DNA of 11,970 nucleotides, from the NCBI GenBank assembly GCA_965372385.1, contig CBDVCD010000083.1, positions 1-11,970 on the forward strand, given 5' to 3'. The notes beneath the pieces were generated by a model. It did no database searches. It saw only the letters and a program-made list of their open reading frames with translations, and had not been told where the DNA came from. Source of the stretch: JASJBU01 sp965372385 (GTDB lineage Bacteria; Pseudomonadota; Gammaproteobacteria; Chromatiales; Chromatiaceae). Below, piece after piece: positions 7,217 to 11,970 of the stretch; positions within the stretch are counted from its first letter, which is position 1, and each line of letters opens with the position of its first letter. A program made the position numbers and the translations under genes.

Positions 7217-8716
7217 ATGGAATACAGCATAAAATCGGGCGATATTACCAAACAACGCAGTGCCTGTCTGATTTTGGGGGTCTTCTCACAACGCCATCTA
7301 TCCCCTCTGGCCCAGGAGGTTGACAAGGCCAGCAACGGGCTGCTGAGCAAGGTCCTCAAGCGTGGCGATATGAACGGTGACTCCAGCCAGCAACTCATGC
7401 TGTATGACGTACCCGGGATTCAGAGTGAAAGGGTCTTACTGGTGGGTCTGGGCAAACCCCGCGAACTCGATCTCAAGTCGTACCGCAAGAGAGTGGCAAC
7501 TGCGATACGAAGCCTGAATGAGGGCCATGCCATCGAGGCGATCTGCGGTCTGACTGACCTGGAGATACAGGACGCCAATCTCTATCAGTGTGTACGTGAT
7601 ACCGTGATTGGCGCGGAAGAGGCCGTCTACCGCTTCGACAAGACCAAGAGCCAGGTAAAAAAGCCCCGTCGACCACTGAAACGCATGACCCTGTTCGTGA
7701 GTGACCGTCGACGCCTGAAAACCGCACAGAAGGCCCTCAACCATGGTCAGGCCATTGCCAATGGCATGAGCCTGTGCAAAAATCTCGCCAACCTGCCGGG
7801 CAATATCTGTACACCAAGTTATCTGGCCGAGCAGGCCCGTAAACTCGGCCGCAAAAGCAACAAGCTGAAGATCCAGGTGCTGGAAGAGAAACAGATGGAG
7901 AAGCTGGGCATGGGCGCCCTGCTCTCGGTCTCCCGCGGCAGCCGTCAACCCGCCAAGCTGATCATCATGGAGTACAACGGCGGTAAACCCACCACGAAAC
8001 CCATCCTGCTGGTGGGCAAGGGATTGACCTTCGATGCCGGTGGCATTTCCCTCAAGCCGTCCGCCGCCATGGATGAGATGAAATACGACATGTGTGGCGG
8101 CGCCAGTGTGTTCGGCACCCTGCAGGCCTGCATGGAACTGGAGCTGCCCCTGAACCTTGTTGGGGTGGTCCCCTCCTCGGAAAACCTGCCGGATGGCGAT
8201 GCCAACAAGCCCGGGGATGTCGTCACCAGCATGTCGGGGCAGACCATCGAAGTGCTCAACACCGATGCGGAGGGCCGCCTGATTCTCTGCGACGCCCTCA
8301 CCTACAGTGAACGCTTCGAGCCCGCCGCGGTCATCGACATCGCCACCCTCACCGGCGCCTGTATCGTGGCCCTGGGTAATCAGGCATCCGGCCTGATGGC
8401 CAACCATGATGCCCTGGCCGAGGAGATTCTGAGCGCGGGCAGACATACGGGTGACAGGGCCTGGCAACTGCCACTTTGGGATGACTATCAGGAACAGCTC
8501 GACAGCAACTTTGCCGACATGGCCAACATCGGTGGCAAGGGGGCCGGCACCATCACCGCAGCCTGTTTCCTCTCCCGTTTCACGAAAAAATTCAAATGGG
8601 CCCATCTGGACATTGCCGGCACTGCCTGGCTCAGTGGCAAGGAGAAGGGCGCTACCGGCCGGCCGGTTCCGCTGCTCACCCAGTTCCTGCTGAAGCGTTG
8701 TGGTAAAAGCGAGTAA
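7217..8716 (+). CDS. pepA: Leucyl aminopeptidase (M17 family)
   Basis: Cytosolic two-metal leucine aminopeptidase that releases N-terminal residues from peptides. The 499 residues match the family's usual length of about 500. The N-terminal domain (about 1-170) is the variable, macro-like part. The catalytic domain contains VGKGLTFDAGGISLKPS (266-282) with K268 and D273 as metal ligands and K280 as catalytic lysine, YDMCGGA with D291, and the family signature NTDAEGRL (348-355) with D350, E352 and R354. All catalytic residues expected from E. coli PepA are present, so the enzyme should be active. In E. coli PepA also binds DNA, acting in Xer recombination at cer and in carAB control; whether this one does is unknown. 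The neighbour holC follows after 140 bases, as in many gammaproteobacteria, but an inverted-repeat element fills the gap. Confidence 0.97.
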   Translation: MEYSIKSGDITKQRSACLILGVFSQRHLSPLAQEVDKASNGLLSKVLKRGDMNGDSSQQLMLYDVPGIQSERVLLVGLGKPRELDLKSYRKRVATAIRSLNEGHAIEAICGLTDLEIQDANLYQCVRDTVIGAEEAVYRFDKTKSQVKKPRRPLKRMTLFVSDRRRLKTAQKALNHGQAIANGMSLCKNLANLPGNICTPSYLAEQARKLGRKSNKLKIQVLEEKQMEKLGMGALLSVSRGSRQPAKLIIMEYNGGKPTTKPILLVGKGLTFDAGGISLKPSAAMDEMKYDMCGGASVFGTLQACMELELPLNLVGVVPSSENLPDGDANKPGDVVTSMSGQTIEVLNTDAEGRLILCDALTYSERFEPAAVIDIATLTGACIVALGNQASGLMANHDALAEEILSAGRHTGDRAWQLPLWDDYQEQLDSNFADMANIGGKGAGTITAACFLSRFTKKFKWAHLDIAGTAWLSGKEKGATGRPVPLLTQFLLKRCGKSE

Positions 8717-8725
8717 TTCGTTATC

Positions 8726-8838
8726 AATAGTTGCTAAATTAATTGCATGCGGATCAGCGCGACCGTCGGCAGGAGGGAACCTGCCGTCGAGCGTACAGGG
8801 ATGTATTCACAGCGTGTCGCGAAGGTCTGCATGCAATT
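8726..8838. repeat. Inverted-repeat element between pepA and holC
   Basis: A self-complementary element. AATTGCATGC (8741-8750) pairs perfectly with GCATGCAATT (8829-8838); inside it CGCGAC (8758-8763) pairs with GTCGCG (8816-8821); further inside CGGCAGG (8767-8773) pairs with CCTGCCG (8780-8786) over a 6-base loop. It shares two blocks with the element at 9650-9878: AATAGTTGCTAAA (8726-8738, identical) and a 29-base core at 8786-8814 (25 of 29 identical, containing TATTCAC). It fills nearly the whole pepA-holC gap. There is no T tract, so it is not a classical terminator, though the hairpins may stabilise or stop transcripts. Confidence 0.75.
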
Positions 8839-8856
8839 ATTTTCGGTACGATTAAT

Positions 8857-9288
8857 ATGACTCAGGTAGATTTCTATATCCTTGGTGAAAGGGCAGCGGG
8901 TAACCGCTACCTGTTGGCCTGCCGTCTCGCTGAAAAGATCTACCACCAAGGCCGCCGCATCTTCATCCATACGGTTTCCGTGGAAGAGGCAAGACACATG
9001 GACAGGCTGCTCTGGACCTTCCGTCAGGGCAGCTTCGTGCCTCATGCGATGCAGGAAAAGACCGATCCCTCGATGACCCCGGTCATCATTGGCTCCAATG
9101 GTGAGGCTGGCGAGGAACATGACGTAATGATCAACCTCGCGCCGGAGGTGCCCAACTTCTTCAGCCGCTTCGAGCGTGTCGCCGAATTGATCGACAAGGA
9201 ACCCGAAATCAAGGCCGCCGGCCGTGCACGCTTCCGGTTCTATCGGGACCGGGGCTACCCACTTCACACCCACGACATAAACAAATGA
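8857..9288 (+). CDS. holC: DNA polymerase III subunit chi
   Basis: Chi subunit of the DNA polymerase III clamp loader, which with psi links the loader to single-strand-binding protein at the replication fork. The 143-residue product begins MTQVDFYILGERAAGNRYLL, matching the family's short first strand. It has the conserved LDR/MDRLLWTF-type motif (DRLLWTFRQGSFVPH, 49-63) and NLAPEVPNFFSRFERVAELID (93-113). The ATG at 8857 is chosen because upstream codons, although open back to about 8743, only translate the inverted-repeat element. No clear Shine-Dalgarno precedes this ATG (the upstream sequence is TTTTCGGTACGATTAAT), which is unusual; the repeat's right end lies 18 bases away and may have replaced the original site. 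The stop overlaps the next gene's start as ATGA. Confidence 0.95.
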   Translation: MTQVDFYILGERAAGNRYLLACRLAEKIYHQGRRIFIHTVSVEEARHMDRLLWTFRQGSFVPHAMQEKTDPSMTPVIIGSNGEAGEEHDVMINLAPEVPNFFSRFERVAELIDKEPEIKAAGRARFRFYRDRGYPLHTHDINK

Positions 9289-9626
9289 GTAGAGAAGTTA
9301 TAGAAACAGCGGACGAACAGGCCATCCCCCTGCTCGATGATGTGGTCGATCCTGATGAACTCGAATTCAGCGAGAGATTGCAGGATCCCGGTGGCCAGCA
9401 GATGCCTGATCCTCAGGCTATCCTCGAGGTCCTGCGCGAGGGAGTCGCCAATCAACTCATCCGTGACTTGCAACCCATCATCACCGTTGCGGTTGAAACC
9501 GCTGTCACCCAGGTGACGGAACAGGCCAGACAGCTACTACTCGACGAGTTGAATGGATCGCTGGAAAACCACATCCGCTCACTGATCGCAGCGGCGGTGG
9601 AGAGAGAGTTCATGACTAAGGAGTGA
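9285..9626 (+). CDS. Hypothetical acidic, helical protein downstream of holC
   Basis: A 113-residue protein I do not recognise. The first 44 residues are acidic and probably disordered (LLDDVVDPDELEFSERLQD). From about 45 to 112 it is a long amphipathic helix rich in Ala, Val, Gln and Glu (ILEVLREGVANQLIRDLQPI, then VETAVTQVTEQARQLLLDEL), consistent with a coiled-coil or oligomerisation segment. There is no signal peptide or cysteine. Its ATG overlaps the holC stop by four bases, so it is translationally coupled and must be expressed with holC. That suggests, without proving, a role connected with replication or simply a conserved operon passenger. Composition matches holC, and the frame is clearly coding. 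Confidence 0.8.
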   Translation: MSREVIETADEQAIPLLDDVVDPDELEFSERLQDPGGQQMPDPQAILEVLREGVANQLIRDLQPIITVAVETAVTQVTEQARQLLLDELNGSLENHIRSLIAAAVEREFMTKE

Positions 9627-9649
9627 TCCACATGACGCAGATCTTCCTG

Positions 9650-9878
9650 AATAGTTGCTAAACAGTTCATAGGATAGCCGACATGATTCTCCGCGGGTGT
9701 CGGTAGCAAGGCAAGGATTGTTCCATTCAATCCTATTGCATTTCCTCCATCTGCCGTGCATGGATGCACAAATGCAGCGATAGCAGGATGCTAATGAGCT
9801 GCCATGGAGGTCAGATGCTATCGTCAAGCCTACAGGGAAGTATTCACGGCGCCCCTCGGAGGAGCATGTCGGTTATCC
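9650..9878. repeat. Large inverted-repeat element downstream of the holC operon
   Basis: Second member of the repeat family found at 8726-8838. It begins with the identical AATAGTTGCTAAA (9650-9662). A 26-base arm at 9672-9697 (starting GGATAGCCGACATG) pairs with 9853-9878 (ending CATGTCGGTTATCC) at 22 of 26 positions. Inner pairings include GGATTG/CAATCC (9715-9732 region), CCTCCAT (9744-9750) with ATGGAGG (9804-9810), and CGATAGCA (9778-9785) with TGCTATCG (9816-9823). The 29-base shared core sits at 9823-9851. It starts 24 bases after the small gene's stop. No protein is encoded. The structure could be an untranslated RNA, a transcript-end structure or a non-autonomous mobile element; no target duplication is evident. 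Confidence 0.72.
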
Positions 9879-9915
9879 AACGTTCGCATGAGTAGCAGCA
9901 AGAAATGGCAGTGTT

Positions 9916-9946
9916 CCTGAAACACCCCGGGAAAGGGTGTTTCAGG
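9916..9946. terminator. Perfect 12-bp hairpin, possible bidirectional transcription end
   Basis: CCTGAAACACCC (9916-9927) pairs perfectly with GGGTGTTTCAGG (9935-9946) over a 7-base loop. It lies 21 bases beyond the stop of the leftward PD40 gene and after the rightward holC operon, the place expected for a convergent terminator. Neither side has a strong T tract directly after the stem, so Rho-independent function is uncertain. Confidence 0.5.
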
Positions 9947-9967
9947 ACATTGAAGGACAAAAAAGGT

Positions 9968-11593
9968 CTATCTATCTCTACCCCTTCCACTACCCACGAT
10001 ACGGCAGAGAGGATCTCTTCTACAGTTTACCCGGTCATTGCAGTCGATGAGTCCATCGCCATCGTTGTCCAGGCCGTCATCACAGATCTCGATATTGGTC
10101 GAGGTACTTCTACCCCCGCCGCCGCCACCACCACCACCGCCGGTCCGGCAGGCAGGATCACTCCGGCAGTCCAACCGGTCACTGCAATCGACCAGTCCGT
10201 CACCATCGTTATCTATGTCATCATCACAGATCTCGCTGCTTGGAGGTGGAGGTTCCACCTGCCCCTCGTTAGCCAGCAGATAGATATCCTTATCATAACT
10301 CGTAATAGTCACATCATCATTTACGTCCTCGGGCACCAGTTCGTTATATCCGCTGACCACGATGGCCTCACCCGCTTTGCTAAGGGCCGAGAACTGCATC
10401 CAATCAACGACTTTTTTGGCTACACCCGTACCCTCAGTCTCCACCTGATAGATATCATCACTACTGGTGAAGGAGATAAGATTGCCATCGTCGCTGATCG
10501 CGGGACGGTTACCGCCACTCTCCAAATAGCTGGACAGATTGACCGTCTCCCCGCTTTCGCGATAATGGACGAATACATCCCAGATGTAACCATTCTGATC
10601 CGAGGCTGCCAGATTGGTCGCGCCACTGGCGAAGACGATACGCTTACCTTCGGCGTCGATCACCGGATTGCTGGAATTACCGTTGGCCTCGCCACCGTCG
10701 CTGGCCACACTGACACGTTGCATAGCGCCGGTTTCACGGTGCCACAGATAGATATCCGCTACGCCATTGTTATCTTCTACACCGAGATTGTCGGCATCAG
10801 AGGTAAATGCGACATATTCGCCATCCGCGCTGATCGAGGGCGCCCAGCTGTCGTCATTTGCGATGGCGCCATCGGGAGCGATGCTGATGACCTCGGTGGT
10901 TCCCTGTTCACGGTCATGTATAAACACGTCGATAGAATCGGACAGATCACCCTCGTAAAAGTTATCCGCATAGCTGGCGAACACCACATAGCGTCCATCC
11001 GCGCTGATGGTGGGATGGCTGGAGTAACTCGAGTATTCACAGCCATTACAGTAATCTGGCCATCCGCAGGGGCATCCACAACCTTCCGATCCGTCACTCG
11101 CCAGGCTCACCCGTTCCAGTCCGTTTTCGGAGTAGACGAAGATATCCGCCGACCCATTGGTGTCATTTTCCACCAGATACCCATTGGTGGACAAGAAGGT
11201 GGTGAATTTGCCATCAGGGGTGATTGCGGCCTCCCCCTGAACCGAAGAGCCACTGAATAGATTGGGGATACAAGTGAGCATGCTGGTCGTGGCGTTTTCC
11301 CGATCACGCAGATAAACGTTCCAACTAGAGGTGTTACACTCTGCTTGGTCCGTCAGATTATCCGCCAAGGAGGAGAAGACAACAAAGCGCCCTTCCGCAC
11401 TGACAGCCTCCTGACGGATCTCAGATAAATGATTGCCCGCCAGACCATCAATCCCGATACTGATCAATTCTGCCTTTGTATCCGCGGCGGAAGTGATACC
11501 CAATGGCAGGAGTGTGCCTGCCGCGGTGACTACCGCAAAATAAAAAATAGCTAGCCAGGTTGGTCGATATTTTTTGTATGATGTATTTTTCAT
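9968..11593 (-). CDS. Exported PD40/TolB-like repeat protein with two DNDGDG/Cys modules
   Basis: A 541-residue secreted or periplasmic protein of unknown function. The ATG at 11593 is used because AGGGA stands 7 bases upstream and the product then starts with a signal peptide: basic MKNTSYKKYRPTW, a hydrophobic stretch to about residue 33, and a likely cut after ITSAA. Residues about 60-440 carry at least five PD40-type beta-propeller repeats of the form 'P-x-IS-ADG-x-xVxFxS-x-ADNL' followed by 'DVF/IYLxxRExG' (for example HPTISADGRYVVFASYADN and APSISADGEYVAFTSDADN). A loop at 172-185 holds five cysteines. After a proline linker (VEPPPPSS) come two modules, EICDDDIDNDGDGLVDC... (454-482) and EICDDGLDNDGDGLIDC... 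(502-530), joined by ten glycines. These resemble calcium-binding, cysteine-bridged modules of secreted surface proteins. The tail is basic (GSGRGRDR). A long open frame on the other strand is its shadow. Confidence 0.88.
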   Translation of the reverse strand: MKNTSYKKYRPTWLAIFYFAVVTAAGTLLPLGITSAADTKAELISIGIDGLAGNHLSEIRQEAVSAEGRFVVFSSLADNLTDQAECNTSSWNVYLRDRENATTSMLTCIPNLFSGSSVQGEAAITPDGKFTTFLSTNGYLVENDTNGSADIFVYSENGLERVSLASDGSEGCGCPCGWPDYCNGCEYSSYSSHPTISADGRYVVFASYADNFYEGDLSDSIDVFIHDREQGTTEVISIAPDGAIANDDSWAPSISADGEYVAFTSDADNLGVEDNNGVADIYLWHRETGAMQRVSVASDGGEANGNSSNPVIDAEGKRIVFASGATNLAASDQNGYIWDVFVHYRESGETVNLSSYLESGGNRPAISDDGNLISFTSSDDIYQVETEGTGVAKKVVDWMQFSALSKAGEAIVVSGYNELVPEDVNDDVTITSYDKDIYLLANEGQVEPPPPSSEICDDDIDNDGDGLVDCSDRLDCRSDPACRTGGGGGGGGGGRSTSTNIEICDDGLDNDGDGLIDCNDRVNCRRDPLCRIVGSGRGRDR

Positions 11594-11619
11594 GAAAACT
11601 TCCCTCACAATTGAACGAT

Positions 11620-11708
11620 CTGGGATAACATCTGCTCTACGAATGCGGAGTAGTCAGTGGCTTTCGGGGCCTAGCACGACCACACGGGAGCACGGGTGTT
11701 CATCCCAG
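11620..11708 (-). ncRNA. Possible structured leader of the PD40 gene
   Basis: In the 5' leader of the PD40 gene, 27 bases before its ATG, a perfect 7-bp inverted repeat (CTGGGAT at 11708-11702 with ATCCCAG at 11626-11620, leftward strand) encloses about 75 nt. Within it are smaller helices such as CTAC/GTAG and GGC/GCC with a CCCGAAA loop. The layout (closing helix plus internal hairpins close to a start codon) is that of a cis-acting RNA. It contains CGAAAGCCAC, faintly like part of the GEMM cyclic-di-GMP riboswitch, but the other conserved GEMM blocks are absent, so I do not assign a class. It could also be chance. Confidence 0.3.
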
Positions 11709-11970
11709 AACTCTGAGTGGCCCTGTCTGTTAACAAAACGTTTAAATCAAATGGATGCTATTTCTTATTGATTTGACCATCACGCCGATCAGAAAAGTTT
11801 TGACAGGGACCTAACACCCTATGGAATATTAGAATATTTCTCTATTAACAACCGGTCAAGCAGTAAACTTGACCTGCAGCAATGGAGATAGAAAAAAACC
11901 TCACGAATAGTTTAGAAAAGGCTATGTCTGCGTTAAGTGTTGGAACAAATCTAACCTCTTGATTTTTCAC
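11709..11970. other. A+T-rich right edge without a recognisable gene
   Basis: No convincing coding region. Visible items: AAATCAA (11744-11750) facing TTGATTT (11768-11774); a perfect consensus -35 hexamer TTGACA on the plus strand (11800-11805) without a good -10 at the right distance; a perfect inverted repeat GGTCAAG, 7 bases, CTTGACC (11854-11874); and a 26-codon plus-strand frame starting ATG at 11883 (MEIEKNLTNSLEKAMS...) with no ribosome-binding site. The segment may be the promoter region of the PD40 gene and of a rightward gene beyond the window. Confidence 0.4.
11854..11874. promoter_or_regulatory. Perfect dyad GGTCAAG-N7-CTTGACC
   Basis: A 7-bp perfect inverted repeat with a 7-base A-rich centre (CAGTAAA), about 50 bases downstream of a TTGACA hexamer. 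Its size and symmetry suit a dimeric regulator's operator, or a small hairpin. No regulator gene is visible nearby, so the role is open. Confidence 0.3.

Noticed and set aside
7436..8605. Leftward open frame of 389 codons
   Set aside because: Entirely antisense to pepA, whose catalytic motifs are all present on the plus strand. The antisense product is rich in His/Gly/Gln with no known domain.
8743..8856. N-terminal extension of holC of 38 codons
   Set aside because: It starts with TTG and translates the inverted-repeat element. The HolC family begins at the MTQVDFY position.
9633..9662. A start of a further gene (ATG at 9632) after the 113-residue gene
   Set aside because: The frame stops after nine codons inside the repeat and has no family resemblance, including to ValS.
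9905..11260. Long rightward open frame of 451 codons
   Set aside because: It lies antisense to the PD40 gene, which has a signal peptide, recognisable repeats, an RBS and calcium-type modules. The rightward product has no family features; it is a shadow created by the repetitive GC-rich codons.
11620..11708. A GEMM-type cyclic-di-GMP riboswitch before the PD40 gene
   Set aside because: Only a short AAAGCCAC-like stretch agrees. The conserved CACGCACAGGGCAAACC-type block and tetraloop-receptor layout are not found.

Overview
The window looks like chromosomal DNA of a gammaproteobacterium. The evidence is a pepA-holC pair (the chi clamp-loader subunit encoded by holC is a proteobacterial protein), a three-gene pntA1-pntA2-pntB transhydrogenase operon, and an SLC13-type permease carrying RCK_C domains. 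The species cannot be read from the sequence. The core genes are moderately GC-rich. The left edge (about 1-1860) and the right edge (about 11600-11970) are visibly richer in A+T and look accessory.

Left accessory block (1-1870). A leftward, A+T-rich gene of unknown function runs off the window edge (1-676). Next is a leftward toxin-antitoxin pair of the DUF433/DUF5615 type. The antitoxin (1288-1527) is intact. The PIN-like toxin (755-1291) has been cut after its third codon by a 180-bp miniature inverted-repeat element (MITE, 1101-1280). A second 180-bp copy of the element lies upstream of the antitoxin (1619-1798). Each copy has about 25-bp terminal inverted repeats and its own 3-bp target duplication (TTG and TTA). 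They are therefore separate insertions of a non-autonomous family whose transposase is not in the window.

Energy and transport block (1871-6950, all leftward). The pntA1-pntA2-pntB operon encodes a proton-translocating NAD(P)+ transhydrogenase with the alpha subunit split in two. It has a reasonable sigma70 promoter in front of pntA1. Upstream on the same strand is a 661-residue SLC13-family permease with two cytoplasmic RCK_C (TrkA_C) domains.

Housekeeping block (7217-9626, rightward). pepA (leucyl aminopeptidase), holC (DNA polymerase III chi) and a 113-residue acidic, helical protein of unknown function that overlaps holC by ATGA. In many gammaproteobacteria valS follows holC; here it does not. 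Two related inverted-repeat elements (about 8726-8838 and 9650-9878) bracket holC and the small gene. Each has its own self-complementary arms although the arm sequences differ.

Right block (9916-11970). A leftward gene encodes an exported protein: signal peptide, PD40/TolB-like propeller repeats with a five-cysteine loop, and two C-terminal DNDGDG/Cys modules joined by ten glycines. Its leader contains an 89-nt segment closed by a perfect 7-bp helix, which could be a structured RNA. The last 360 bases hold no convincing gene.

The most notable new signal is the MITE family and its disruption of the toxin while the antitoxin is kept. Second are the paired, structure-conserving repeats around holC and the candidate structured leader.
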